From assembly GCA_030426385.1 (NCBI GenBank), contig JAUHYI010000001.1, positions 104,665 through 168,664 on the forward strand: a stretch of 64,000 nucleotides of DNA, written 5' to 3'. Under the pieces are notes generated by a model. That model saw nothing but the letters and a program-made list of their open reading frames with translations. It did not search any database and was not told the origin of the DNA. This DNA is from Phycisphaerae bacterium (GTDB lineage: Bacteria; Planctomycetota; Phycisphaerae; Phycisphaerales; Phycisphaeraceae). Shown here in pieces: positions 19,219 through 28,256 of this stretch. Every line of letters starts with the position of its first letter. Position 1 is the stretch's first letter. The translations under genes and the position numbers were made by a program.

Positions 19219-19836
19219 CTATTCATAGATCACGACCAGAAATGCCGTCGCCACACTACGACCGCAGTTTTCAATAGCGTGTTGGATATCCGCCGCGTAG
19301 TGTGCCGAGTCGCCGGGGCCGAGCTTGGTGATTTCTTCTCCGGAAGTCACACGAATGTTGCCACGCTGAACGGTCAGAAACTCACGCGTGCCTTGGAAGT
19401 GAGCACTACTGTTGAGAACTCCAGCAGGCCGTAGAACTAATTCGTAAAACTCAACGTCTTTCTCCAGATGCAACGGCGAAAGTGTGCGGATGCGACAGTG
19501 TTGATCCGAGCGATAGTGATACGTCTGATCGTCTGCACGAATGACTTTAATATTGGCGGCAGCTTGAAACGTGTTGAGCATCTGGCCCAGCGACAAATTG
19601 AATGCCTGAGCAATACGATCAGCCACCGCAAGTGTTGGGTTCACCTTGGCGTGCTCAATCTGGTTGAGCATCGACCGACTTACACCACAAGCAGCGGACA
19701 ACTCTGCCAAGGACCAGCCTCGTTTTTTTCGGAGCCTGCTTACCTCTTCACATAAGGCCTGGGTGACTGGATCCAGGACAGCTGGGTCCTGGCTGGCAGA
19801 ATCATCGTCGGGGGTGGTCGTTTTTGATTTGGCCAT
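19219..19836 (-). CDS. Xre-family regulator with C-terminal cupin sensor
   Basis: About 205 residues. ATG 19836 is chosen because GAGG precedes it by 5 bases and because the longer frame would read through the palindromic operator. Residues 25-85 hold an Xre helix-turn-helix ([20 protein letters not shown]) and residues 115-205 a small cupin barrel ([46 protein letters not shown]). This architecture is common in regulators of amino-acid or polyamine catabolism, where the cupin binds a metabolite. It is divergent from tdh-kbl, so it very likely controls threonine degradation and itself. Confidence 0.9.
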   Translation of the reverse strand: MAKSKTTTPDDDSASQDPAVLDPVTQALCEEVSRLRKKRGWSLAELSAACGVSRSMLNQIEHAKVNPTLAVADRIAQAFNLSLGQMLNTFQAAANIKVIRADDQTYHYRSDQHCRIRTLSPLHLEKDVEFYELVLRPAGVLNSSAHFQGTREFLTVQRGNIRVTSGEEITKLGPGDSAHYAADIQHAIENCGRSVATAFLVVIYE

Positions 19837-19864
19837 AAAAACCTCGCTCGAATTATCCATTATA

Positions 19865-19881
19865 CAATACAAATTGTATTG
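19865..19881. promoter_or_regulatory. 17-base perfect palindrome, probable operator of the Xre/cupin regulator
   Basis: CAATACAA (19865-19872) and TTGTATTG (19874-19881) are exact inverted copies around a single base. The site lies between the divergent regulator and tdh and overlaps the predicted -35 box of tdh, which suits repression of tdh-kbl and autorepression. Confidence 0.65.
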
Positions 19882-19907
19882 CAAAAGGCACGGACCGTGT
19901 TTATTAT
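19879..19907 (+). promoter_or_regulatory. Predicted sigma70-type promoter of tdh-kbl
   Basis: TTGCAA at 19879-19884 and TATTAT at 19902-19907 are separated by 17 bases and lie about 45 bases before the tdh start. The -35 box overlaps the right arm of the palindrome by three bases. Confidence 0.55.
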
Positions 19908-19951
19908 ATAAATCGCACGTACTTTTTACTACACATCCAGCAGGTGTTTAT

Positions 19952-20992
19952 ATGCAGAAAATAAAGGCTTTGGTCAAATCGGCGGCTGAACCGGGGCTTT
20001 GGCTGGAAGACGTCCCGATGCCCGAGATCGGCATCAATGATGTGCTCATTGAGATTTTGCGCACCGGTATCTGCGGGACAGATGTGCACATCTACAACTG
20101 GGATCAGTGGGCCCAACAAACCATCCCGGTGCCCATGGTGGTCGGCCATGAATTCGTGGGCAGGATCGTGGATGTCGGCTCCAATGTGCATGATTTTTCG
20201 GTCGGCGATGTGGTCAGCGGCGAAGGCCATGTGGTCTGCGGTCGTTGTCGCAACTGCCTGGCTGGGCGACGACATCTGTGCAAGGACACCATGGGTATCG
20301 GCGTCAATCGACCTGGCGCGTTTGCTGAATATTTGAGTTTGCCGCAGACCAATGTCTGGCTCCATCAACCTGAAATCCCGCGCGACGTGCAGGCTATTTT
20401 TGATCCCTTTGGCAACGCGGTGCATACCGCCTTGGAATTCGATGTGTTAGGCGAAGACGTGTTGATCACAGGCGCGGGCCCGATTGGCATCATGGCTGCA
20501 GCCGTGGTGCGCCATGCCGGGGCACGCCACGTGGTCATCACCGATGTAAATCCCTATCGCCTGGAACTGGCAAAAAAAATGGGGACCGTCCATGCGATAG
20601 ACATTCGGACACAAAGCCTTTCGGAAGTTCAACGCCAATTAAAAATGAAAGAAGGGTTTGATGTCGGCTTGGAAATGTCCGGCAACGCACAGGCGTTTCG
20701 CGACATGATTAACAACATGTGTCATGGAGGTAAGATCGCACTGTTGGGTATTCCCGAAAAGGAGATTGCGATCGATTGGAACCATGTGGTGTTCAATATG
20801 CTCACCATCCGCGGAATCTATGGCCGAGAGATGTACGAGACATGGTACAAAATGACAGCGATGTTACAGTCAGGCCTCGACATCATGCCGGTGATCACGC
20901 ATCGCCTGGATTACACTGATTTTCAAGAGGGTTTTGACGCGATACGTAGTGGGCAATCGGGAAAAATTATTCTCAATTGGAAGGAAAAATAA
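19952..20992 (+). CDS. tdh: L-threonine 3-dehydrogenase
   Basis: 346 residues from ATG 19952, the standard length for the zinc-dependent medium-chain enzyme that oxidises L-threonine to 2-amino-3-ketobutyrate with NAD. The catalytic zinc site is seen in [13 protein letters not shown] and GHEFVG, the structural zinc cysteines in [15 protein letters not shown], and the NAD-binding motif in [25 protein letters not shown] is characteristic of threonine dehydrogenase rather than sorbitol dehydrogenase. The kbl gene follows after 3 bases, making the two-step threonine-to-glycine pathway. Controlled by the promoter-overlapping palindrome upstream. A long in-frame extension upstream of 19952 has no homology and is ignored. 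Confidence 0.97.
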   Translation: MQKIKALVKSAAEPGLWLEDVPMPEIGINDVLIEILRTGICGTDVHIYNWDQWAQQTIPVPMVVGHEFVGRIVDVGSNVHDFSVGDVVSGEGHVVCGRCRNCLAGRRHLCKDTMGIGVNRPGAFAEYLSLPQTNVWLHQPEIPRDVQAIFDPFGNAVHTALEFDVLGEDVLITGAGPIGIMAAAVVRHAGARHVVITDVNPYRLELAKKMGTVHAIDIRTQSLSEVQRQLKMKEGFDVGLEMSGNAQAFRDMINNMCHGGKIALLGIPEKEIAIDWNHVVFNMLTIRGIYGREMYETWYKMTAMLQSGLDIMPVITHRLDYTDFQEGFDAIRSGQSGKIILNWKEK

Positions 20993-20995
20993 AAC

Positions 20996-22201
20996 ATGTT
21001 CAATCATGCAGCGCCAATTATTCAATCGCAACTCGATGAAATTCGTAAAGCAGGTCTCTATAAATCCGAGCGCATGATTACATGCCCGCAACGAGCACAT
21101 GTATCTGTCAATACACCTGACGATCACGTGTTGAACATGTGTGCCAACAACTATTTGGGCTTGGCAAACGATTCGCGTGTCATCGATGCAGCCAAGCAAT
21201 CGCTGGATGCATGGGGATTCGGCATGGCATCGGTGCGATTCATTTGTGGTACGCAGCAACCGCATAACCAGCTTGAAAATATGCTGAGCAGGTTTCTCGG
21301 CATGGATGACACGATTCTGTATTCGTCCTGTTTCGATGCCAACGCCGGTTTATTTGAAACGCTACTCACCGCTGACGACGCGGTGATTTCCGATCAACTC
21401 AACCACGCGTCGATCATCGATGGCATAAGACTATGCAAGGCCGCGCGATTTCGTTATCGCAACAACGACATGGCAGATCTGGAAACACAATTGCAGGCTG
21501 CGACCAAGCAGGAGGCTCGGCTCAAACTCATCGCAACCGATGGCGTATTTTCAATGGACGGCACATTAGCCAACCTGCCAGCCATTTGTGATCTGGCGGA
21601 AAAATACGACGCGATGGTCATGGTCGATGATTCGCACGCCACCGGTTTTATGGGCACGCGTGGCCGGGGCACACACGAACATTTTAATGTGATGGATCGG
21701 ATTGACATTCTCACCGGCACGTTAGGCAAAGCCCTAGGCGGCGCAAGCGGTGGGTATACCAGCAGCCGCAAAACCATCATCGAATTGTTGCGCCAGCGCT
21801 CCCGTCCATATCTGTTTTCCAATTCGCTGGCACCACCGATAGTGGCCGGCTCATTGAAAGTGCTGGAGATTCTCAACGAATCGACCGCCCTACGCGATCG
21901 ACTGATGGGTAACACAAAATTTTTCCGCGATGGCATGACGCAACGCGGGTTTGACATCGTGCCTGGCGAGCACCCCATCTGCCCGATCATGCTCGGCGAT
22001 GCTCGGTCGGCCACACACATGGCCGAGCAGATGTTACAAAAAGGTGTTTATGTGGTTGGGTTTTTCTATCCGGTTGTGCCCCAAGGCAAGGCTCGGATTC
22101 GCGTACAGGTTTCGGCGAACCACACTCAGGACGACCTGACATTAGCCATGAATGCATTCGACGACGTAAGGAAAAACATGCCCGCCCCAACCGCATCGTG
22201 A
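20996..22201 (+). CDS. kbl: 2-amino-3-ketobutyrate CoA ligase (glycine C-acetyltransferase)
   Basis: 401 residues of the PLP-dependent alpha-oxoamine synthase family. It cleaves 2-amino-3-ketobutyrate with CoA to glycine and acetyl-CoA. The substrate-binding NNYLGLAN, the PLP-stacking and Asp region [11 protein letters not shown], and the Schiff-base Lys in [14 protein letters not shown] are intact; [10 protein letters not shown] near the end is typical. The gene starts 3 bases after tdh and must be co-transcribed with it. The length and all landmarks match characterised Kbl enzymes. Confidence 0.97.
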   Translation: MFNHAAPIIQSQLDEIRKAGLYKSERMITCPQRAHVSVNTPDDHVLNMCANNYLGLANDSRVIDAAKQSLDAWGFGMASVRFICGTQQPHNQLENMLSRFLGMDDTILYSSCFDANAGLFETLLTADDAVISDQLNHASIIDGIRLCKAARFRYRNNDMADLETQLQAATKQEARLKLIATDGVFSMDGTLANLPAICDLAEKYDAMVMVDDSHATGFMGTRGRGTHEHFNVMDRIDILTGTLGKALGGASGGYTSSRKTIIELLRQRSRPYLFSNSLAPPIVAGSLKVLEILNESTALRDRLMGNTKFFRDGMTQRGFDIVPGEHPICPIMLGDARSATHMAEQMLQKGVYVVGFFYPVVPQGKARIRVQVSANHTQDDLTLAMNAFDDVRKNMPAPTAS

Positions 22202-22500
22202 TGTGATTTTCCCTCGAATTGATAGACACGGGCACAGGTTGCGCTGGCGTAACGCCGGCCAATTTTACGTTTGGGGGCGACTTTGCGATTGCTGTCGCGT
22301 TTGTTGCCGCAGCACAGCGTGGCGCGTTCGGCGTGTGTACGCCCAATTGCGCCGCAACCAAATAACTCTAGTTTTTACGGGCTTCATTAATTAAAGCCCT
22401 TGTTAAGAAAGTTCTGTCGAACGTGCTGTCGCATTCCGTGCTTATGCATAAAAGCAGTGCATGACAGGCTTTTCCGGGGTAGCTTGCTAGGGTTTTGGCC
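22202..22500. other. Intergenic region downstream of kbl with a hairpin
   Basis: No gene is assigned here. A 52-codon frame with no good start ends at 22365 and is not supported. At 22379-22399 GGGCTT and AAGCCC form a short hairpin, but it is not followed by a T run, so it is at best a weak terminator for tdh-kbl. Confidence 0.5.
22379..22399 (+). terminator. Weak hairpin after kbl
   Basis: GGGCTT (22379-22384) pairs with AAGCCC (22394-22399). The bases after it (TTGTTAAG) contain few T residues, so factor-independent termination is uncertain. Confidence 0.3.
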
Positions 22501-22529
22501 TGTATTGGTATTAAAAAACAACCAATACA
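22501..22529. promoter_or_regulatory. Inverted repeat upstream of the GntR/LacI regulator
   Basis: TGTATTGGT (22501-22509) and ACCAATACA (22521-22529) form a perfect 9-base inverted repeat. The core ATTGGTAT recurs at 22558-22565 inside the promoter and an inverted CAATACC lies at 22545-22551, so several binding half-sites surround the promoter. This suits autoregulation by the regulator that follows. Confidence 0.5.
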
Positions 22530-22540
22530 AAGAATATTTC

Positions 22541-22568
22541 TTGACAATACCCGTTGGATTGGTATCTT
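22541..22568 (+). promoter_or_regulatory. Strong predicted promoter, apparently leaderless
   Basis: A consensus TTGACA (22541-22546) and TATCTT (22563-22568) with a 16-base spacer place the transcription start at about 22574-22576, directly at the ATG of the regulator (22576). No Shine-Dalgarno sequence is present. Confidence 0.55.
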
Positions 22569-22575
22569 ATTGCTC

Positions 22576-23667
22576 ATGGCATCCATTTCAGACAAATCCA
22601 CTGCCCTGAGCAAGACCATCGAAAAACGCGTCATTGATGGCGGGTATTACCCCGGCATGAAATTGGCCACCGAGCGAGAATTGGGAGCGGTCCATGGCGT
22701 GAGTCGCACGACCGTTCGCCTGGCATTAAGACAATTGGCCAAAAGCGGATTGATTGAACGCCGGGCTGGCGATGGAACTTACATCAGTAAACAGGCACTC
22801 GAGATCGTGGCCAAACGGCAGACGCCAGCCTACAAGCATACTGTGGCTTACGTGCTTGGGGCGACACGACAATCCAACCCATTAATGCAAGAAGTATTTC
22901 AGGCGTTTGTGGATCATTTGCATCCTGACATTCGCCCCAGTCTCTATATCCACTCACTACCCAAGTTTGAACGCTATCTCGATGAAGGTGCGGATTGCGT
23001 GGTGCTCGATGGCGGATTCGCGGCTCGAGTTGTTGAGCAGGCGGCCGAAGTGTTTGAATCGTTGATCGTGCTGAACTATAAGGCCGCCAAAGGCAATTAC
23101 ATTGTGACCGACAACTTTCGCGGTGGCTATATGGCCGCCGAGCACGCGATCAAACGAGGACATCGCCACATCGGCATTCTCGAAGTCGATTCGACTAGCC
23201 CTTCCGGGGAATTTCATCAACGCTACCTCGGCGCGAGCCAGGCCATGCAGGATTACGGTCTTGATTCGAGTACGTCGTATCAATTGGATATGCGCGACAA
23301 CTATCATCCGCATAACGCCGTGACCTATCTATTGAATCAGAACCCAAAGCTGTCTGCCATTTTTTGCGTATCTGATCGACTTGCGTACGACGTGTGCGAG
23401 GCGATTGAAGATCGCGGGCTCAAGATACCTGATCAGATCAGTGTCATTGGTTGCGACGATCAGCGATACAGTCGTTATTTCAATCCGCCCTTGACGACAA
23501 TCAAACAACCAATGGAAGCCATCGGTTTGCGCCTGGCTGAAGCGGTGAACGTCATCGTGTCAGGCCAGCGCGTTCATATTCGCGAGCTTATGGCCCCTGT
23601 TCTTGTAGAACGAAGCAGCGTATGCAAGCTTGTCGAGTCGCCCGTATTGAATGATGTCAACAAATGA
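22576..23667 (+). CDS. GntR-type winged-helix regulator with LacI-type sensor domain
   Basis: About 363 residues. The start ATG 22576 is set by the promoter just upstream and by the domain, which begins within ten residues. Residues 5-75 are a GntR winged helix (LATERELGAVHGVSRTTVRL, then the wing GLIERRAGDGTYIS). Residues 85-355 are a LacI/periplasmic-binding-like sugar sensor (GHRHIGILEVDS, AIFCVSDRLAYDV, VIGCDDQRYSRYFNPPLTTI). This AraR-like architecture senses sugars. It precedes a PEP-CTERM protein, a pseudopilin and a rhamnosidase, so it most likely controls that module in response to a mono- or oligosaccharide such as rhamnose. Confidence 0.9.
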   Translation: MASISDKSTALSKTIEKRVIDGGYYPGMKLATERELGAVHGVSRTTVRLALRQLAKSGLIERRAGDGTYISKQALEIVAKRQTPAYKHTVAYVLGATRQSNPLMQEVFQAFVDHLHPDIRPSLYIHSLPKFERYLDEGADCVVLDGGFAARVVEQAAEVFESLIVLNYKAAKGNYIVTDNFRGGYMAAEHAIKRGHRHIGILEVDSTSPSGEFHQRYLGASQAMQDYGLDSSTSYQLDMRDNYHPHNAVTYLLNQNPKLSAIFCVSDRLAYDVCEAIEDRGLKIPDQISVIGCDDQRYSRYFNPPLTTIKQPMEAIGLRLAEAVNVIVSGQRVHIRELMAPVLVERSSVCKLVESPVLNDVNK

Positions 23668-23785
23668 CATTAACCCAATCGTTTCAAAAGATCGCATTCA
23701 TACCGCACATGTTTGTGGTGTAACGTTCAACAATTCTCAATTCTGAAGTTGTGTTATCAAATTAAAATTTATCAAGGAGATGAAG

Positions 23786-24685
23786 ATGGCTTTTCAAATC
23801 AATCGTAGCGTACTCTGTGGTGTCTTGGGAGCTTGTGTGTGGGCGGGCTTCTCAGCCAATTTGATCGACACGGCCAATGCAGGCGTGGTTGCTGATTTTG
23901 ATGATGTTGTCGCGGGGACAAATCTGGATCCGACGGTAAATGGCTCGAGCCCGTGGATTGTCGATGCAGGACAGAACTCCAATACCTCATCACCAATTGT
24001 GCACAGCATGAGCAGTATCAATACAACCAATTGGCCTGCGGCAAGTTCGTTTGATGGCAGTCAATTCATGTTGTTACATGACGACAATACATTGGCCGGT
24101 GCCTCCGAGTTTGCCAGCATTTCACTGGGTGCATCCGTGGTGGACGGCGACACAATTGAAGGTGCGATGAGCTTTTTGAATGGCTCTTCAGCGACGCTGG
24201 GAATCGCGCTTTGGAAAGGTGGCACGTCGATCTCAAACCGCGTGGCCGCTTCGGGCATTTTCCGTGACAGCGGTGGTTATAAATTCTTCTATCGCGATGC
24301 AAGCAATACCACAATCTACGACACCAATGTGAATCTCATTGGTGCTGGCGACTGGGTGGTTCTGCAATATATTGTTCATGACACAGATAGCAGTGGCGGC
24401 GTCGATCAATACGATCTGAAAATCTTAAACCAAGACAAAACCGCCGTACTGTTTTCAGTGACTGGCGTAGGCTTTGCGAATAGTGGTGGCGGTGATGTGA
24501 CACTTGATCGCATCGGAGTCACCGGCCTGGGCGGCGGCACACATACGCCCCTGGGTGGTACGTTTCAGGGTGGACTTTTCGATAACTTTACCGTGACCGC
24601 AATACCCGAGCCTGGATCGATGGCTTCGTTACTCGGGCTAGCTATGGCCGTCGTGGCAAGACGTTCACGAAAGAATTGGCGTTGA
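23786..24685 (+). CDS. PEP-CTERM sorting-signal protein
   Basis: About 299 residues. AAGGAG at 23774-23779 is correctly spaced (6 bases) from ATG 23786, while the ATG at 23780 would touch it, so the second ATG is preferred. An N-terminal signal peptide (VLCGVLGACVWAGFSANL, then TANAG) is followed by a beta-rich LamG-like domain with ASSFDGSQFMLLHDD. The C-terminus IPEPGSM, a hydrophobic helix and RRSRKNWR form the PEP-CTERM signal for exosortase processing. It is likely a surface protein of the rhamnosidase module. The 215 bases after it hold no gene. Confidence 0.88.
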   Translation: MAFQINRSVLCGVLGACVWAGFSANLIDTANAGVVADFDDVVAGTNLDPTVNGSSPWIVDAGQNSNTSSPIVHSMSSINTTNWPAASSFDGSQFMLLHDDNTLAGASEFASISLGASVVDGDTIEGAMSFLNGSSATLGIALWKGGTSISNRVAASGIFRDSGGYKFFYRDASNTTIYDTNVNLIGAGDWVVLQYIVHDTDSSGGVDQYDLKILNQDKTAVLFSVTGVGFANSGGGDVTLDRIGVTGLGGGTHTPLGGTFQGGLFDNFTVTAIPEPGSMASLLGLAMAVVARRSRKNWR

Positions 24686-24900
24686 CACGCAGGCGGCATA
24701 CATTCCAGGCAGTCGCTGCAACTGGTCGGGTGATGAATATGTATGCATCAGCATGCGTGAACGCGAGGAATGCTATTGCTGGGCTTGTGCGCGACTTGTA
24801 GAGCTCTGGAAAACGCAATGCCATCACACGGTGTTGAAGTAGTCGGCAGCGGTGTCACTGTCGAAGCGATAAGTGTATTTCGATTGAGGCGAACCTAGCT

Positions 24901-25581
24901 ATGACCAAAGCATTACCTAGATTATCTCGAACGCCCCATGTATGCACGGTTGGCTCACGCGGGCACAAAGGTTTCACGCTAATCGAATTATTGGTCGTGA
25001 TCTCGATCATCGCCATCTTGATCGCAATATTACTGCCTGCACTTAGTAGCGCACGAGCAGCGGCTAATGGAATCAAGTGCGCTTCAAATTTGAGACAAAT
25101 CGGCATTGGTTTTTGGCTGTACGGTGCGGAATTCAACGGCTCAGCGCCGACGGTCTACGATCCGGCGGCCTGGCTTTCCAGTGCTGCGGCAGGCGACGGA
25201 TTAGCTGCGATAAAAATGCCAAGTGGCAATGAATATTTTGCATGCCCTGAAGACGACATTCACTTTCCAGTGACGGGGTATAGCTATGGCATGAACGGTT
25301 TGTTGTATGGCGGTTTTTTCCAGACACCAGCCGTGGCATATGGCACGGATCCACACTGGAAACTGGATGAAATTAGACAACCGGAGACCGTCATTCTTAT
25401 GGCCGACAGCCGGGTAACGGCAACCGACGAGGGAGCCGGTGGTGGACGAGGCATGAACGTCTCGTTTTCCGAACGGCGTCATAATCAGCGAACGGCCCTG
25501 TTGTTTCTCGACGGCCACGCCACAATCATGGAACCCGAAGAATCAAAAGTTCCTAAGAATTTGTGGCTGCCAAAATTTTGA
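24901..25581 (+). CDS. Type II pseudopilin with H-x9-DG motif
   Basis: 226 residues. A 24-residue basic leader ends in GHKG, followed by [19 protein letters not shown], the prepilin peptidase site with Glu5 and the membrane helix. The globular part has the pattern of the abundant planctomycete pseudopilins ([31 protein letters not shown]) and ends in [13 protein letters not shown], the H-x9-DG motif. It is probably processed and displayed in the periplasm or cell envelope. The 3' end overlaps a longer reading frame of the rhamnosidase gene but not its likely start. It belongs to the GntR/LacI-regulated module. Confidence 0.9.
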   Translation: MTKALPRLSRTPHVCTVGSRGHKGFTLIELLVVISIIAILIAILLPALSSARAAANGIKCASNLRQIGIGFWLYGAEFNGSAPTVYDPAAWLSSAAAGDGLAAIKMPSGNEYFACPEDDIHFPVTGYSYGMNGLLYGGFFQTPAVAYGTDPHWKLDEIRQPETVILMADSRVTATDEGAGGGRGMNVSFSERRHNQRTALLFLDGHATIMEPEESKVPKNLWLPKF

Positions 25582-25625
25582 AGCGGCGTTGTCGTCCGCA
25601 TACCTATTTAGCTAGTGAATATTCA

Positions 25626-28172
25626 ATGCAAAAGACCACTATGTCTTTGGATGCTCTGCGTGAAACTCCGTCTGTGCAAGATGCGGATTCAAGGTTTACC
25701 GCATTACCGATTTGGGCTGATGCAGCACCGACGTCTGGTTCGCCTTGTATGTTTCGCAAGGTGTTTAGAGTCGCAGGCCAGCCCATCGACATTACATTGT
25801 CAATCGTAGCCGAGCTGCGATATCGCGTGTGGGTAAATGGGCAATATGTGGGGCACGGTATTGTGTCTCGACATCCCCATCAACGTTTTATTGAAACGCA
25901 CGATTTGGCCCATGCTTGCCAAGTGGGTAGCAACGTGATTGCCATCCTGGCCGATGCGCCTGATTTGGATACGCATTACCAGATGCGATCGGATCATCCG
26001 TTCGTCGCAGCGCACCTTACAATCACCGATCAGGCGGGTGATGTTTCGCGTTTGCAAACCGATACATCATGGCGCGTGTGTTCGCACACCGGTTGGCGTC
26101 GTGATGTGCCGCGCAGTGGATGGGCATTGCCACCGATTGATTGCTACCAAACCGTTGCGGCTCATCGTGATTGGCAAGCGTTGGATTTCGATGATTCTCA
26201 TTGGGGCTACGCGCAAAAGGTAGCGGTGTATCAACCGCTTGCCGAAACCGTTCAGCTCGCGCCCACGCCGCCATTGCGATATGGCTGGGCCCCTGCGCAA
26301 AAAGTATTGGCGTGTTATCAATCACCAATCGATCCGCCACGTCTTGAACCAAACATGCGCGAGGATTTGTACGCGGGCATGTTGTCTAACGCGATGTGGC
26401 AACGTTGCAAAGATGTGGCTGTTGATTTGCCTGGCACCACCGAAGGCACGATGCGAATTCGTCACCTCGATGGGCGTTGGGCCACCGCCATCGATTTGGA
26501 CCTGGGTTGCGAACAAGTGGGACAGATTGTTTTCGACATCAAAACAGCATCAACAGGTGTGATTGACATCGGCTGGGCAGAAGGTCTCGATGAACGGAAT
26601 CGCCCGCAATTATTGCGCCATGGATACAGCTATCTCAATCGCATGATTGTGACCGAAGCGGGCCAATGGCGGTGGGAGCCCATGGGTTATTCCGGGATGC
26701 GGTATTTGACGTTGGTGTTTTACCAGTTTGATGGTGACATTTCGTTTGATCGTTTGGGTGTGCGTACAAGCGAGCCGAACCTACCCCGTGTCGCTGATGT
26801 GCGAACAGAGGATCAAGACATTCAAGCGTTGTGGGACCTGTGCGAGCGCACCGTGCGTATTGGAACGCAGCACTGCATCATGGATTGCCCCACGCGTGAA
26901 CAGGCCATGTATATCGGCGACGGACACTTGACCGGCCGGTGGTTGTATCAATTGACCGGCGACGCTCGCCATTGGCGATATCTGGTCACGCAACAGTTCG
27001 AACGCCAATCTCCTGATGGGCAATTACGAGATTCAGTTTTTTGCGCGCACGCGCATTCCCTGATTGATTACAACCTGCTCGCCGTCATCGGAACGCGCGA
27101 TTACATGAATGCGACTGGAGACCACGAGTGTGTAAAAGCGCTTTTGCCTGCTTGTCGTCGGGTGATGAGTGGGTTTGCGGCACGGCTCAATGAAATGGGA
27201 TTGATTGATATTGGTGATGCAGGGCGCCAACGCAAAAGCGATCAACAGTGTGGATACCAATCTACGCCTGCGCATGTGCAAGGATTGAAGTGGGCAGAAA
27301 ATCTGTTTATCGATCACCCCGGATGCGGCAGTCACAATGCTGGCGATGCTGGTATTGATCGCCGTCAAGTCAACACAGCCCTCAATGCGTTGTACATCAT
27401 TGCGTTGCGAGCCATTGCTGATCTGGAACACCAGGTAGGTGATAAACAAGTAGCTCAACACGATCAACAACGTGCTGACACGATTTCAAATCAGATGTCG
27501 CACATTTTTTGGTCGCCCAACGATCGTTTGTTTGCTGATGGGCTAGTGCGAAAACAACTAAGCCCCCAATACAGCCAGCAAACCAATGTGTTGTGTGTGT
27601 GGGCGGGCTTGATCGAAGCTGATGCAGCGCGTGATTTGTTGCAACGCATTATTGAAACCCCTGGGCCATATATGGCGATTAGTGGTCCGTATTTCTGGGC
27701 ATACACACTGCCCTTACTGGCTAAGCATGACTTACATTCGCTGGCGTTAAAGCAAGTCAAATCGCAATGGGGTGTGATGTTAGACGGAGGCGCGACAACA
27801 CTGTGGGAAACATTTGCGGGCGATGATGCAGACACGCTTTGCCACCCATGGGCCGCTGCGCCACTGGATATGATTCAGTCACTGGTACTCGGGATTGACC
27901 CTGTGAGTGTGACACCAACCGATGTGCTAACAATTCGCCCCATGATCGGCGATGTTGCATCGATGTCGGGCGGGATGGCCAGAGCGGAAGGTTATGTGCA
28001 CATCCAATGGGAACGGATTGACAATGGCAAGCAGGTCCGGATCAGCGGCGAATTGCCAACTGGCGTAAAAGCATGCCTTACCCCAATAGGTACGGATATA
28101 TGTATCGACATCAAGGGCCAATGGTCGCATGACATCCCAATATCCGATGATTCAAAACAACCCAACAAGTAA
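25626..28172 (+). CDS. Alpha-L-rhamnosidase, GH78 family
   Basis: About 848 residues from ATG 25626 (ATG 25641 also possible; no clear ribosome site). N-terminal beta domains (FRKVFRVAG, YRVWVNGQYVGHG, as in bacterial GH78) lead to the (alpha/alpha)6 catalytic barrel with the signature DCPTREQAMYIGDGHLTG and the later GGATTLWETFAG followed by HPWAAAPLDMI. The acidic residues of these motifs are the likely catalytic pair. No signal peptide is present, so it probably acts in the cytoplasm on imported rhamno-oligosaccharides or glycosides. It shares the module with a GntR/LacI regulator, PEP-CTERM protein and pseudopilin. Confidence 0.9.
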   Translation: MQKTTMSLDALRETPSVQDADSRFTALPIWADAAPTSGSPCMFRKVFRVAGQPIDITLSIVAELRYRVWVNGQYVGHGIVSRHPHQRFIETHDLAHACQVGSNVIAILADAPDLDTHYQMRSDHPFVAAHLTITDQAGDVSRLQTDTSWRVCSHTGWRRDVPRSGWALPPIDCYQTVAAHRDWQALDFDDSHWGYAQKVAVYQPLAETVQLAPTPPLRYGWAPAQKVLACYQSPIDPPRLEPNMREDLYAGMLSNAMWQRCKDVAVDLPGTTEGTMRIRHLDGRWATAIDLDLGCEQVGQIVFDIKTASTGVIDIGWAEGLDERNRPQLLRHGYSYLNRMIVTEAGQWRWEPMGYSGMRYLTLVFYQFDGDISFDRLGVRTSEPNLPRVADVRTEDQDIQALWDLCERTVRIGTQHCIMDCPTREQAMYIGDGHLTGRWLYQLTGDARHWRYLVTQQFERQSPDGQLRDSVFCAHAHSLIDYNLLAVIGTRDYMNATGDHECVKALLPACRRVMSGFAARLNEMGLIDIGDAGRQRKSDQQCGYQSTPAHVQGLKWAENLFIDHPGCGSHNAGDAGIDRRQVNTALNALYIIALRAIADLEHQVGDKQVAQHDQQRADTISNQMSHIFWSPNDRLFADGLVRKQLSPQYSQQTNVLCVWAGLIEADAARDLLQRIIETPGPYMAISGPYFWAYTLPLLAKHDLHSLALKQVKSQWGVMLDGGATTLWETFAGDDADTLCHPWAAAPLDMIQSLVLGIDPVSVTPTDVLTIRPMIGDVASMSGGMARAEGYVHIQWERIDNGKQVRISGELPTGVKACLTPIGTDICIDIKGQWSHDIPISDDSKQPNK

Positions 28173-28256
28173 ATATATAACTGAATTCTATGTTGATATC
28201 TAAAAGCGACTGATCCGTTCAATCGCGGAAGATGATGGTACTTATTAAGGACTAAC

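Noticed and set aside
19646..19951. N-terminal extension of threonine dehydrogenase
   Set aside because: It overlaps the divergent regulator gene, operator and promoter; the family N-terminus begins at 19952.
22211..22365. A 52-codon plus-strand frame after kbl (contains FTFGGDFAIAVAF)
   Set aside because: No ATG or ribosome site and no recognised family; possibly a decayed gene end but not supportable.
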